DNA of 64,000 nucleotides. Source: Pseudorasbora parva (Eukaryota > Chordata > Actinopteri > Cypriniformes > Gobionidae). Below the pieces are notes generated by a model. It did no database searches, was not told the origin of the DNA, and worked only from the letters and a program-made list of their open reading frames with translations. This document shows positions 22,721 through 35,164 of this stretch, piece after piece; position 1 is the first letter of the stretch, and each line of letters opens with the position of its first letter. The stretch lies in contig NC_090177.1 in NCBI RefSeq assembly GCF_024679245.1, forward strand, positions 40,980,303 to 41,044,302. The letters are read 5' to 3'. The position numbers were made by a program, and so were the translations under genes.

Positions 22721-23330
22721 GCGCGGGCACACAGGTCGAACCGCAGCAGACGGTGAGATGCCTATAGAGAGACTTAGCGAAAAGAAAGATGACAGTAATA
22801 AAGGAAGCGCGGGTGAGTGTCATGTCAGAACACTGTCGCCGTGAAGTGTTTTTATCTCCCGCTAAAGTGCCTGTGTGTCGCTGAAGTGAGTGTCTTTTTT
22901 CACAAGTGTCTCAGCAGGTTGTCAGAGAAGCCAAGGCTGTCAAATAAGCCCCTCTGCGAGTGCTCATGGGTAATTATGACACTCTGACAGGTTGCCTCTC
23001 ACCCTGAGTGTGTGCATGTGAGAGGAGCAGTCGAACTCCTGTAACATACTTTTCAATCAGTGTGTTTGCGGAATTACTGCGAGGTCATCCACACCTTTGA
23101 ACCTGCATCAACATATTATAGACAACACAGGAAACACAGGAGGTTAATAAACTGCGTGCAAAAGATAAGCTTGTATTGAATTAAAAACTATTCCTGGAAT
23201 AATATGAAAGGACACTTTTATGATTGTTTCTTAACCCACTTAAGTACTTTTTTAAAAGTGCACTTTGTAATAATGACATTTTTTTTGGTTTACTTTAAAG
23301 TATATTTTGAAACGTTGTCTAAATACGCCA
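22721..23330. other. Unique non-coding DNA, no gene seen
   Basis: The segment 22900-23030 (TCAAATAAGCCCCTCTGCGA, GGGTAATTATGACACTCTGA) is balanced in composition and repeat-free, a possible conserved island. The rest is AT-rich. Confidence 0.35.
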
Positions 23331-23610
23331 CTTTGTGCACTGGAGCGCAGTCATGTTGGAACAGGAAGAGGCCGTCCCCAAACTGTTCCTACAAAGCTGG
23401 GAGCATGAAATTGTCCAAAATGTCTTGGTGTGCTGAAGCATTAAGAGTTCCTTTCACTGGAACTAAGGGGCCAAGCCCAACCCCTGAAAAACAACCCCAC
23501 ACCACAATCCCCCCTCCACCAAACTTTACACATGTCATAATACAGTCAGGCAAGTCCCGTTCTCCTGGCAACCGCCAAACTCAGACCACTGAGAGCGACC
23601 CATTCTTTCA
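23331..23610 (-). pseudogene. Tc1-like transposase fragment
   Basis: On the minus strand 23571-23389 translates to a Tc1 fragment containing [20 protein letters not shown] and then [20 protein letters not shown]. This is the segment just before the second catalytic Asp in the DD34E transposases. The flanking nucleotides (GAGCGCAGTCATGTTGGAAC, GAGCGACCCATTCT) match the Tc1 derivative at 55288-55811, so both belong to one family. Neither terminal inverted repeat remains. A 17-A run follows at 23623. Confidence 0.8.
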
Positions 23611-23639
23611 CAAATACATCTGTAAAAAAAAAAAAAAAA

Positions 23640-24783
23640 AGCTGTAATTGTAAAAACATCTGCATCTTTCAATAGAAACTATATTAAAGAGTATTTAATT
23701 TGCCATTGATGTTTGTCAGTAATTCAGGAGTACACTTTAACCATGATAATAAAAGTAATTATGAAATTACATATAAAGATCTACTAACGTGGGTCTTCAG
23801 CTAATTGCATTTGCTACACATTTAGGGTTAGCCTAATGCATTTTCATTTCATTTAATGTCTCCATTTCCTTTAGATTTTACACTTTTTTGTTACTTTTTG
23901 AATAGTTTTGTTGTGTGAACAGTATTTAAAATATTACGTATACCTGTATATTTACAGGATTTTCAAGCAAACATTTCACATAGTTTGAAGACGTTTGTTA
24001 GCTTTCACATTATAAAACCAACATATTCATAATAGCCAAATACTGTATATTGATATATCACTAATAACGCACTATATCTATTATCAAATTAATTAATTAA
24101 TAAAATTTTGAATGACAAAAACATTTATATTTATTTTATTCATAATGGCTTAATTTTCAAAATACAAAATGCATTTTTATTTTTTTATATTTATCAAGGG
24201 ATTCACCCTAAAACTTTTCAAAGTGAATATCTGATTACACACTGCCAGACAGAGCTGTCGTCCTGTGTGTGTTTTTAACCAGATTTACCTGTTGAATTAC
24301 CCCCCCCCCCCTCTCTCTCTTTCTCTCGAGAATAATTCCTCCCACACTTTTGGCTCTAAAAATGCAGTCAAGCGGACTGTAATACACTCTCTGGCGAGAG
24401 TCCTCCATTTGCAGCTATGTATATGTGCTCTTGGACTCTTTTCTCATAGGTTATTAAAAAGATTTTATGCAGCTCTCCATTCATCACTGACAGCCTGCAG
24501 ACGCATCACTCGGCCCGGGCCCCCAGGGGCCCCGCATCGGACCAACAACTGCCCCGCCTGGGAGAGACGGTGGGAAGATTAATACAGCAGCTCTCACCGG
24601 CAGCCATGCAGGCACCGGGGCCGTGATACTTACATCTGTGATCAGCTCGACTCTACACGCGCTCACTGACGCATTACATGCAGGACAACGTGCTGTACAT
24701 AAACACTCTGCCTACAGCGGAGACGCTCTCATGAGTACAGCACCAGCTCTCATTCACAATACATGAGACTCTCTCTGTGCTGA

Positions 24784-24785
<2 letters not shown>
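23640..24785. other. Non-coding DNA, no gene seen
   Basis: AT-rich to 24240, then a run of 11 C at 24301 and a more GC-rich stretch (24470-24700) without a supported coding frame. Confidence 0.45.
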
Positions 24786-24788
<3 letters not shown>

Positions 24789-24876
<88 letters not shown>

Positions 24877-24934
24877 AAGAGAAAGAACGAAAGTGTGTAT
24901 ATCTGTGAGAGAGAGTGTGTGTGTTTGTGCACAT

Positions 24935-24999
<65 letters not shown>
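24789..24999. repeat. Compound (GT)n-(GA)n-(GT)n microsatellite
   Basis: GT 24789-24818, GA 24818-24872, a mixed spacer, then GT 24939-24998. It lies directly left of the Tc1 element at 25052. Confidence 0.95.
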
Positions 25000-25001
<2 letters not shown>

Positions 25002-25299
25002 AGACTGTGCCATTTTGTGAGAGAGTGTGTGTGTCTCTGTGTGTATGTATACAGTAGGTACGGAAAGTATTCAGACTCCCTTAAATTTTTCCCTCTCTGT
25101 TATGTTGCAGCCATTTTCTAAAATCATTTAAGTTCATTTTCTTTTCTCATTAATGTACACACAGCACCCCAGATTGGCAGAAAAACACAGAATTGTAGAC
25201 ATTTTTGCAGATTTATTAAAAAAGAAAAACTGAAATATCACATAGTCCTAAGTATTTTGACCCTTTGCTCAGTATTTAGTAGAAGCACCCTTTGATCTA

Positions 25300-26200
25300 A
25301 TACAGCCATGAGTCTTTTTGGGGAAGATGCAGCAAGTTTTTCACACCTGGATTTGGGGATCCTCTGCCATTCCTCTTTTCAGATCCTCTCCAGTTTTGTC
25401 AGGTTGGATGGTAAACGTTGGTGGACGGCCATTTTCATCTCCAGAGATGCTCAACTGGGTTTAAGTCAGGGCTCTGGCTGGGCCATTCAAGAACAGTCAT
25501 GAAATCGTTGTGAAGCCACTCCTTCGTTATTTTAGCTGTGCTTGGGGTCACTGTCTTGTTGGAAGGTGAACCTTCGGGCCAGTCTGAGGTCTTGAGCACT
25601 CTGGTGAAGGTTTTCATCCAGGATATCCCTTTAGTTGGCCGCATTCATCTTTCCCTCGATTGCAACCAGCCGTCCTCTTCCTGCAGCTGAATAACACCCC
25701 ACAGCATGATGCTGCCACCACCATGCTTCACTGTAGGGACTGTATTGTGATTAGCAGTGCCTGGTTTACTCCTCACATACCGCTTAGAATTAAGGCCAAA
25801 ACGGTCTAAACTTGGTCTCATCAGACCAGAGGATCTTATTTCACACCATCTTGTAGTCCTTCAGGTGTTTTTTTTTAGCAAACTTTCATGTGTCTTGCAC
25901 TGAAGGAGAGGCTTCCATCGGGCCACTCTGCCATAAAGCCCCGACTGGTGGAGGGCTGCAGTGATGGTTGACTTTCTGCAACTTTCTCCCATCTCCTGAC
26001 TGCATCTCTGGAGCTTATCCACAGTGATCTTTGGGTTCTTCTTTACTGTTTGGCCGGACGGCCAGCTCTAGGAAGGGTTCTGGTCGTCCCAAACGTCTTC
26101 CATTTAAGGATTATGAAGGCAACTGTGCTCTTAGGAACCTTAAGTGAAGCAGAATTTTTTTGTAACCTTGTCACAACTCTGTCTCTGAGCTCTTCAGGCA
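25300..26200 (-). pseudogene. Tc1-like transposase, decayed
   Basis: The minus strand encodes a Tc1/mariner DD34E transposase in pieces. The clearest is 25540-25435, reading [20 protein letters not shown] and then [10 protein letters not shown], the block holding the final catalytic Glu. Further upstream on the minus strand come pieces such as the reverse of GGTGGCAGCATCATGCTGTG (25700-25720) and an N-terminal region near 26000. Frameshifts and stops separate the pieces, and the N-terminal coding part is cut by the nested repeat. Such an enzyme would cut and paste the element at TA sites; this copy cannot. Confidence 0.75.
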
Positions 26201-26204
26201 GCTG

Positions 26205-26803
26205 TGTGTACACACCCTACACTGTTTGTAAAAACACAATAACCATAATGCGTTGTTCATTATAAACGTGGGATTATAAATTATATTGAAAACGTCATAC
26301 ATAGAAAGCATGCCGTAATGTAACTTATTGCTTTATACTGACCCTCGTTTATAAAGCAGTCTGGTGAGAAATGATCAGTGCAAACATGAAAGCATTGACA
26401 TTGTTTGGGTGAATATTCCCTTCGAAAACAAAACTCAGCCACTGGGTCTTCAGCGGTTCAGATCGAGGAACATCAGAAAAACTGCTGTGTTCATTATTAC
26501 ACCCAAGAACAGAACACCACAATCACTTCTGCTCCAGCGGATCAACAATGGCGGACTATGGTGAGCTCGCTCAGGGCGGGTCTGAGGAGAAACACGGCTG
26601 TCAATCAACAATCGTGGGAGGGGCGTGTGTGACGTCACACGATCAGACGGCTCGATGTGAGACAGGATAAAAAATATAAGGAGATAAAAAAAACACTGGA
26701 TGGATTTTTATCATTATAGGATGGTTGTGTACAGGCACTGCCAACACACATTTCCATTCAATCAGCTTGTAAAAGTGCATGTACCATTATATGACCCTTT
26801 TAA
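26205..26803. repeat. Dispersed repeat nested in the Tc1 element
   Basis: Tc1-type sequence stops near 26203 and resumes at about 26803 with TGATTTTAGCAAATGGCTGC. The insert contains AACAATGGCGGACTATGGTG, GCTGTCAATCAACAATCGTG and GTGACGTCACACGATC, a form known from fish dispersed repeats. Exact ends are uncertain. Confidence 0.55.
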
Positions 26804-26882
26804 TGATTTTAGCAAATGGCTGCAATATAATAAAGAGTGAAAAATTTAAGGGGGTCTGAATACTTTTCGTACCTACGGTATG

Positions 26883-26985
<103 letters not shown>

Positions 26986-26989
26986 CATG

Positions 26990-27318
26990 CCTACGTAGAG
27001 GAAGGTGTATTCCAGATTTGTGTCTTCCACAGCACTACAGCCTTTTCCAGCTCAGCAGCCGAGAAAGTGCCAATTGCACAGTTTAAAAGCCCCCACTGGT
27101 GCGGACATGATAGATAGTTTAAAAATGAGGACATGTGTTTAAAAAAAGGAGAGATGAAAGAAAGGAAGCAAAGAAAAAAATCACACAGCACAGCAGAGAT
27201 GCCAAGAGAGTGTGATGAAGTGTGTGTGTGTGTGTGTGGAGTGGAACAAAAACACACGTTAAATTAGTTAATTAATAAATTAATATTGTTAACTGGATTT
27301 GTACATGTTGTATAGAAA

Positions 27319-27364
<46 letters not shown>

Positions 27365-28840
27365 TGCTGCCTCGATGCTCAGGCTGTCCTAGGTGTTTTC
27401 TAATGGTTGCCAGCACGTTTCTTGGAGGTTGCTGGATGGTTGTGAATCTTCTGATCCCAGGTTTGTGGGATTTCCTCAGCCTGTGTGTTATTCTGCACAC
27501 ATAAGAAATCATACCGACGCTCTCCATCATTTCAACAAACCGTTTCATAATCATTTACTCTACGGAAAAGCCTGATATGACAGAAGAGGACATGGATTGA
27601 TGAAAAGTGCTAAAATATACAAACACCACACAAGACGGCATTCACAACACAAGTAACCTCCACAACACGCGGGATTTAATATGAGGGACATTTCGTTTTT
27701 ACCCTAGATTTGATTGGATAAGGAAAACGGGTATTCTTGGTTCATTTGACGTTTCACCACTGGCACAGCATTGCTTATGTCAACAAATAATACTTTTTTT
27801 TTCAGAGGTGGAGAAAATCATTACAGTTTCATGAAAAAATAATATGAAAATAAGAGACATTTATACTGTGGGAACACTTTTAAGTATACTTTATCAGTGT
27901 TTTTCTTTGGAAAACTTTTACTTAACTACACCCCAAAGCATAATCTATAATATCATACTTTTTACTGCACTACATTTCTAATAGTTGTTTTTTTCTAACC
28001 TTTAATACTTAGTTGCATTAAAAATGTAGTACTTTTCTACTTGTAAAACTTACTCAAGTAAAACTTTGAATTACTTTTACTTGAGTAAAAGTATACAGTA
28101 CTACATTTTTAATGTAATTAAGTATTAAATGATATTCAATATGAAATGTATTGCAGTAAAAAGTACAATATTATGTTCTGGAATGTTGACATTGATAAAG
28201 CACTTATAAAGTAGCCTACATATACTTGAAAATTTGGAAAGTAAATTTGGAAAGTACTTCAATACTGTCCTCCTCTGTGTTTTTATATACAGTAATTATA
28301 ATGAATCAGGAATACTAATTCCATTTTCTGTTAAAAATAAAAAAATTTTTTTTAACTTTTGCGATCATTTAATACGCATTCCTTGCTAACCATGAAGTCT
28401 AATTGAACCGAAAATTGCCAAACACTTGTTTTGCGTTCCCAGGAGGGGCCGATATGTCAGAAGCCCTCAGTAATTTGCACCCTGAAGGTTGTGCTCGGCG
28501 TTTGAGAGTAACACAACACAACATCATCATCTTCATTCTCACGCGGTGTCCTCAGCCCTCTCTTCCTACTTCCGCTCGCTTTCTGACATATGTTGACCAA
28601 CTCGGAGGTGTTAAGGGTGTATAAGACGGAGCCGGGGTGAGCTCGAGACGAGGGCTTGTGACAAAACACACGCATACACACACAAATCAAAGTTGCACTG
28701 TCAACGGGTCTGGTCCGTGGCTCTCGGGGGTGTGATTTTCTCAAAACGAACGTCAAACGTGAGACGACGCCTCGATGCTCAATCTGTTCCACTGATAAGT
28801 CGAAACAAACAAAACAGTACGGCTTCTCGGCGAGAGCGTG
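26990..28840. other. Non-coding DNA with short GT tracts
   Basis: No gene seen. GT tracts lie at 27221-27238 and 27322-27361. The segment 28010-28110 (ACTTTTACTTGAGTAAAAGT) is part of a common fish foldback repeat. The segment 28380-28780 is unique, with no supported exon. Confidence 0.45.
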
Positions 28841-28841
28841 C

Positions 28842-29157
<316 letters not shown>

Positions 29158-29159
29158 CC

Positions 29160-30160
29160 ATCATACATCATCTGCCGCAGATCCACGGCAATTGGTTTCG
29201 CTTCGAGAGCGACAGATACAGCAGAGATAGTGTTTAAAATCAAGCAATTTATAAACATTAATATAAGCATGAACTGAACATATATACGCCCAATAAATTA
29301 TGCCAAATTATTAACGTGACTCTGACTAAACTGAAAAACTTGTTTTTACATCAGAAGTTTTTATTTAACAGCCTAACACATCGCACAAATACTGGATCAA
29401 ATGTTGCCTTTTGAGTAAAATCGCAATAAAATACTGTAAAAAAAAAAAAAAAAAAAAAAGATAGGCTAAGTTATGACAACATATGATATACAAAAATCAC
29501 GCATGTTAGATTAGAAACACGTAATATAATATATTTTATAACATAACAATTCCCCAGTTTATTTTCCAAATGAATGTAGAAACAATATAAAGACATTATA
29601 TTTAGAATATTTGTTTAAAGACTGGCCTGTAGGCCTATCACTGACAAGGCCTACTAATACAGCTGATGTCTCTATGAAATTGATTTCCCCCAATTTTAAA
29701 CATTAATTATAGCCATTAAACATTACAGTGTAATTAAAAGCTGTTTAACATATTCTTCAAAACTATAACCACTTTTAATTTAAGTGAACTTAAACCAATC
29801 CTCACGTAAACCCATAATAAATGTGAAATAATATAGGCAACAGAAACTGAATAAAGATATAAAACAGTCTGCACTGCATAAATGTATCAAATATAGATTG
29901 ATCTTTATTAAAGCTACAGACGTTCTTTAGTCAAAATGTTCTCTGTTCCCTTTGTTCTGTGATTAACATTAATGACAGACAGCATTAGTGGCTGCTGTCG
30001 CTTTAAGATCTGACATTTTCTCACAACTCTTATGTTCATTTAAGAAGTTATTTAACTCATTTAAGACTGTTCTTATGCAGATTACTAAACGGACATGTTG
30101 TCATGATTCTGTCACGAAGACAACTGGATTCTGGTGCTGTCTGTGCTCATGATACTGTCG
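29160..30160. other. AT-rich non-coding DNA
   Basis: No gene seen. An A-run of about 23 lies at 29437-29459. Confidence 0.5.

Positions 30161-30162
<2 letters not shown>

Positions 30163-30214
<52 letters not shown>
30163..30214. repeat. (GT)n microsatellite
   Basis: About 25 GT units. Confidence 0.97.
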
Positions 30215-30217
<3 letters not shown>

Positions 30218-30444
30218 CAGCACATTCCCAGACAGCGCGTTCTCTTTTGTCTTGTCGCGCTTGAATGGTTTAAAAGCATTTGCATGAATAAGAGTGTGAT
30301 TGTAATGCTAGCCAGAGGATGACAGTAAGGATGCCGCGTTAATTGCGTTAAATATTTGTAACGCGTTAAACTGAAGAAGAAAAAAATGAATTGCATGCGT
30401 TAACTAGTTTTTACATTCCGTTAACTAATCTAAACACGTTAGAT

Positions 30445-31119
30445 TAGATTAACTCATTTTGAAATGAAAATTATATTTTACTCACCTACACCTCATCCAA
30501 GATGTTCTTCAGCCCAGAAAGAAATAAAGTTTTTTTTTTTTTTTTTGAGGAATCCATTCCAGGATTTTCCTCCACATTATAGACTTGTGAAGGTCCCAAT
30601 CAGTGCAGTTTCAAAGTAAGAAGAAAAAATGTAAAAGTATATACTTTTTAATCTAAATTGCTCATCTTGCGCTGCTCTGCGACAGCTACGGATTACGTAC
30701 TCACGCAGAAAACGTCACACTAGATGTTTGCGGAGATGTAAATGTAAATGTAAATGTATGTGGAAGTGCAACCCTGTGAAGATTAATCCCAACACCCTTT
30801 AGCAAAAAAAGATACAACAATGTCGGGCGATTTTGAATTTGAAGATGGGGTGTTCTTAGTAAAGGATATTTGTATTCGTCCTCACACGTTCACTTGGGCC
30901 GCTACTTCCGCCTTGATCTAGCATGACCTTTCCAATCCGCAGCACCGCAGAGCATACTTTGTTTTTTAATTGACCAATCCCAGATCAGACCCTATTCCTG
31001 GAATGTTTTCCTTAAAAAAACTTTTTGACTGAAGAAAGAAAGACATGAACATCTTGGACGAGATGGGGGTGAGTTAAATATCAGGACATTTTCATTTTGA
31101 AGTGAACTAGTCCTTTAAA
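30445..31119. mobile_element. Foldback element with TTTTGAARTGAAAAT arms
   Basis: Left arm CATTTTGAAATGAAAATTAT then CTCACCTACACCTCATCCAA is inverted at the right (TTGGACGAGATGGGGGTGAG, TTTTCATTTTGAAGTGAAC). It is related in style to the TTAA-flanked element at 17159 (AGTTCACYYAAAAATGAAA), and its right end carries CCTTTAA. The left TTAA is lost. Confidence 0.6.
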
Positions 31120-31539
31120 CAATTTTCTACTTTTTAAAAAAGTTATACAAGATTCAACTCATTTTTTCAGTTCAACATAATTTAAGTTGAAATGACTTAA
31201 ACATCCAAGTTAATTGTTCCCCAAAAAAAATTTGTAAAAAAATTGAAAAAACAAAACAAAAAACTTAATATAATATTAACTAAATGTTTTATTATTTCAT
31301 ACTAAGTATTAAACAAACCATTAACATATTTACTAACAAATTGCTTGAGACTTACTGATATATTTTTGATCTTTATACCTTATCTTATCTCTAGGTCTTT
31401 ATCGTGAGTACTTTATTGCACAATGCACATGTAAGCCCTTAATCCCTATTAGTAAGGACAGCTTAAATAAATGCAAGATATTTATTTAACACGATCAAAA
31501 ATACTTGTATATCTCTATTAATCGCATCCAAAACTAAAG

Positions 31540-31622
31540 TTTGTGTTTGCCATATATTATGTAAACACAAACTTTTGTTTTGGATGTGATTAATCACAAT
31601 TAATCGATTGCCCAGCACTAAC
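31540..31622. repeat. Repeat fragment with TTAATCRCRATTAATCG, also at 50871-50940
   Basis: ATGTAAACACAAACTTTTGT then TTTGGATGTGATTAATCACA matches 50877-50930. The TTAATTGCGTTAA and AACGCGTTAAAC sequence at 30340-30370 belongs to the same kind of repeat, so 30300-31622 may be one composite. Confidence 0.5.
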
Positions 31623-31629
31623 TTTATTT

Positions 31630-33203
31630 ATGTAGGTATTCAAATTATTGCACAATTACGCGACTAGCTTTCTGTTGTTATTTGCATTTAGCACAAATGT
31701 GTTTCTCAGCTAAGAGCTGATGACTATATCACAGTCTGAGGTTTACACTTTTCATCTGCTTTAGTATTTATGCTGGCTGATCTGTTCTTTAATGCAGTTA
31801 CAGGCAGAAGAAAACAAGGCTGTAATAATAATGCTGGCCTGCTCCTGGTGGTCAATAGAGGGCGCTGCATACTCAGTTGTTTGTGTGTCCTGACTTTTTT
31901 AACCCTGTCATATGTTTTGCTGTGTGTTAGTAATCCTGTGAGCACACTCTCGCTGGCCTTGTGTCCTAATTAATGCAACCCCCCTCAGAAGAAGAATCAA
32001 TCCATGCTAACTGTATGCTAACCATTCCTCATCTCTTTTAAAGTGTTTATCTGTACAATCATACACTTTATTCTTTATTCTGAATGAGATGAGGAGACTG
32101 AATCCTTCTGTAGTTTCACGATAGGGATGCCTTAACGTTTAACATGTTTAGCTCTGAGCGTTGTCATCGTTTACTCGCCCTTCTGTCATATTTGCACTCA
32201 ACGATGGCAAGCCGAAATACATTTTTTAAATCAAACGCTACAGTCCTTTTCATTTGAAGGCTCTGGTGGAGAGAAAAGTTCATGTCGACACATTTTTCCT
32301 CACACATAAGTTGGCATGCATATGTTTTGTAGACTACTTTTATTGTGTCTTTTGAAGCTTGTCAGGTTACTTTTACTTTTTGTGTTAAATAAACTGGATA
32401 TTTTGCTTTTCATACTCTAGTGGGCTCCAGTAGTCTGAGAACATATGGAAAAGTTTGGGGGGCAATTAGGTTCCACTTTATTTTATAGTACGTACAGTTT
32501 ACTTGCCTATGACAGTAGTGGGCAAAGGTTGCTAAGGCTGACTTCACGCGGCAAATAGCGCTCATAAACGGGCGTCGATGGCATTCTCAAGTGAAACGAG
32601 TTAAGGCATTTCTCACGTCACAACTTAACGAGTGGATACAAGGTAACTACCAAGACAGCACCATAGTGTCGGCCCAGATCTGGGCCGCATCCGGTACATG
32701 TGGATTTCATTATCTGGGCACACTGTCAAAAAAAGAGTACAAAATGGTACCTTTTAAGGTACAAGTGGCCGTCACTGGGGTGGTACCCTTAAGGGTACAT
32801 TTTTGTGCCTCTAAGTCAGGGGTAGGTAAGTTCAGTCCGAGATTTGATGTCCTCCAGAGTTTAGCTCCTACCCTATTAAGGCACCACAGTATAAAACGTG
32901 TGGCTCCCAGCATGCATTGCAGCATTAAGTACCTCTCTCACAATTGTTGAGATTCCTAAGCTGATTCTTGATATCTTTGTGTGTCTAAACTTCTTCCTCT
33001 TAGAAAGCTTTCAAAACTCAAAATTTAGATTGTCTGTGGCAAGAAACTATTGCTGGTGAACATTATTTAATAAATATGGTTATTTACTGATGAGTTTAGT
33101 CAAACATTATTCTTCATTATTCTTTAGTTTTGGCTTCTTTTGTTTTGAACTATGTAACACAAACTCTACATAAAAATCCAAATCAAACTGCCCAACTAAA
33201 GGA
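31630..33203. other. Non-coding DNA with two repeat fragments
   Basis: No gene seen. Positions 32721-32810 hold half of a GGTAC-type miniature element, and 32815-32885 a CTGGAGGGCC-type fragment (CCTCCAGAGTTTAGCTCC). The remainder is AT-rich unique sequence. Confidence 0.45.
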
Positions 33204-33253
33204 AACGTCTCGGTTACGTATGTAACCCTCGTTCCCTGAAGGAGGGAACGGAG

Positions 33254-33416
33254 ACGTACGTCAGAACTGAACCGACGAATGGGATCTTACTTTAGAGACC
33301 AATCCTACTTCGAGCATCTAACAACGAGCCAATGAATTTTGGCATGCGATCACGCATTCCACGCTCCGCCCCGCAGCGCGGGTATAAATAGGAAGTGGAA
33401 TGGTAGATCAGCGCTT
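33254..33416. repeat. DIRS inverted terminal repeat, 3' copy
   Basis: This stretch, from ACGTACGTCAGAACTGAACC to GAATGGTAGATCAGCGC, is the reverse complement of 39428-39590 with almost no differences. A 50-bp segment unique to this end (33204-33253) precedes it. It contains GGGTATAAATAGGAAGTGG. Confidence 0.92.
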
Positions 33417-33477
33417 TTCCTACTGAGGAGCCGAAGGTGACCGGACTCCCAGCGGAAGCACAGCATCTGGCGACGGG

Positions 33478-33590
33478 ACGTACGTCTCCGTTCCCTCCTT
33501 CAGGGAACGAGGGTTACATACGTAACCGAGACGTTCCCTTTCAGTCGGTCACGTTCGACGTACGTCAGAACTGAACCGACGAATGGGATC
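33478..33590. repeat. DIRS internal complementary region
   Basis: Two halves join at GTT. Positions 33478-33533 are the exact complement of the left end (33204-33259), and 33531-33590 the complement of the right end (39551-39610). In DIRS-1-type elements this region templates completion of the ends and joining into a circle. Its position beside the 3' terminal repeat, downstream of the recombinase gene, is the expected one. Confidence 0.92.
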
Positions 33591-34230
33591 CCTATGGAAA
33601 ACGCCAGGATGCTGGCCCTTCCAGCGTCCTGCTTGAGCGCACTGTACCGTCTAGTATGGTACGGAAGTCAGGGCTCCAAGCAGGGAGTACAGTCACTGCT
33701 GTTTCTGCAAGACCCACTCAGAATGACTATTGGATAACGCTGGGAAAGCGTGCCTACCTCGTTCTTGAGAGAGAGGGTACGCTGCGGGGCCACGTCCTTC
33801 AGGAAGGAGAGGTGGCAGAATACACATAAGGACTAACCTGGCAGGGTAGTGCAACATATGGCAGTCTCTGGGGTGGTTCCAGCCTGATTGAAGGGGGGGA
33901 AAGAACACGCCCAGAGACGACAGAGCGGGCTCTGTCGAGGGAAAGACACGGGGCTAGCCCGAAGGGTAGCTGATACCGTGGAAGAATACACATATGGGGT
34001 TGCCGTGAGGGAACCGCTACATATGGAACCCAGCCTACAGCCACGTTTCACAAGCATACGGGTGCAGGCCTGGCGTCAGACGGTCCGCAACGTCTGACAC
34101 CGGAGGGGTGACGGAGGAGCTCGACAGGGTTAGCCGGTTTCCCGGGGAACACAACTGGAGACAATAGACGCACGTATCCGGCCCAGAGGGCGGGAGTGGC
34201 GTTTCGCAAGCCGACACTTAGAACGGGCAC

Positions 34231-35160
34231 TTAGCGCTCCTGGCCACTGGGGGCGAGGATGCGGGAAGATACCGGCTCTACACGTAAGCTATAGAATCTA
34301 GCAAACGTGTTAGGTGTCGCCCAGCCCGCAGCTCTACATATGTCTGTCAGCGAGGCGCCTTGAGCCAGCGCCCAGGAAGAAGCAACACTCCGAGTGGAGT
34401 GAGCTCTTACACCGAACGGGCAAGGCACGTCTTGGGACTGGTAGGCCAAGACTATAGCATCCACTATCCAGTGGGCTAACCTCTGCTTGGAGACAGCCTT
34501 TCCCTTCTGCTGGCCTCCGTAACAGACGAAGAGTTGCTCTGAGGTCCGAAGGCTTTGGGTCCGGTCAACGTAAGCGCGAAGAGCGCGGACCGGACACAGC
34601 AAAGCCAGGGCTGGGTCTGCCTCCTCCGAAGGCAGCGCTTGCAGGTTCACCACCTGATCCCGGAAGGGAGTGGTAGGAACCTTGGGCACATATCCGGGCC
34701 GGGGTCTCAGGACGACGTGAGAGTTACCTGGCCCGAACTCTAGGCACGATTCGTTGACCGAAAGTGCATGCAGGTCCCCTACCCTCTTGATCGAGGCCAA
34801 TGCCGTCAGGAGCACTGTCTTCATTGACAAGATTTTTAACTCACAAGACGCCAAAGGCTCGAAGGGAGGGCTCTGAAGTGCTCGGAGCACTAGAGCTAAG
34901 TCCCAAGAGGGTATCGAGGATGGACGAGGAGGATTTAGTCTCCTCGCACCTCTGAGGAACCTGACGATTAGGTCGTGCTTCCCCACGGACTTACCTTCTA
35001 CTACATCATGGTATGCTGCTATTGCTGCAGCATATACCTTGAGGGTGGAGGGAGACAGCCTTCTCTCCAACCCATCTTGCAGGAAGGAAAGCACGACACT
35101 GATCGAACACCTTCGGGGGTCTTCCCGGCGGGAAGCGCACCCCGTCCAGGGACCAGACAT
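34231..35160 (-). CDS. Tyrosine recombinase of DIRS element, likely N-terminally deleted
   Basis: A 309-residue frame. It shows a tyrosine recombinase catalytic domain: first Arg in ASIKRVGDLHAL (about residue 125), HSTR box in RAHSTRSVASSW (about 253-256), and the nucleophile Tyr in FARFYSLRV (about 290), preceded by AGWATPNTF. The family would join the circular DNA copy to the host genome by site-specific recombination in the nucleus. The frame begins MSGPWTGCASRREDPRRCS, fusing the end of the pol region directly to the middle of the recombinase. The N-terminal core-binding part (usually 80-100 residues before this point) is mostly missing, which suggests an internal deletion near 35130-35150. 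Helices in SPSTLKVYAAAIAAYHDVVE remain. Activity is doubtful. Confidence 0.85.
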   Translation of the reverse strand: MSGPWTGCASRREDPRRCSISVVLSFLQDGLERRLSPSTLKVYAAAIAAYHDVVEGKSVGKHDLIVRFLRGARRLNPPRPSSIPSWDLALVLRALQSPPFEPLASCELKILSMKTVLLTALASIKRVGDLHALSVNESCLEFGPGNSHVVLRPRPGYVPKVPTTPFRDQVVNLQALPSEEADPALALLCPVRALRAYVDRTQSLRTSEQLFVCYGGQQKGKAVSKQRLAHWIVDAIVLAYQSQDVPCPFGVRAHSTRSVASSWALAQGASLTDICRAAGWATPNTFARFYSLRVEPVSSRILAPSGQER

Positions 35161-35164
35161 GAAG

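Larger units (their letters stand above)
25052..26878 (-). mobile_element. Tc1-like transposon with TA target duplication
   Basis: Inverted ends CAGTAGGTACGGAAAGTATT (25052) and AATACTTTTCGTACCTACGG (to 26878) are flanked by TA on both sides (25050-25051, 26879-26880). Inverted similarity is about 75 bp. The transposase remnant is antisense. A dispersed repeat is nested at about 26205-26803, close to the right end. Confidence 0.85.
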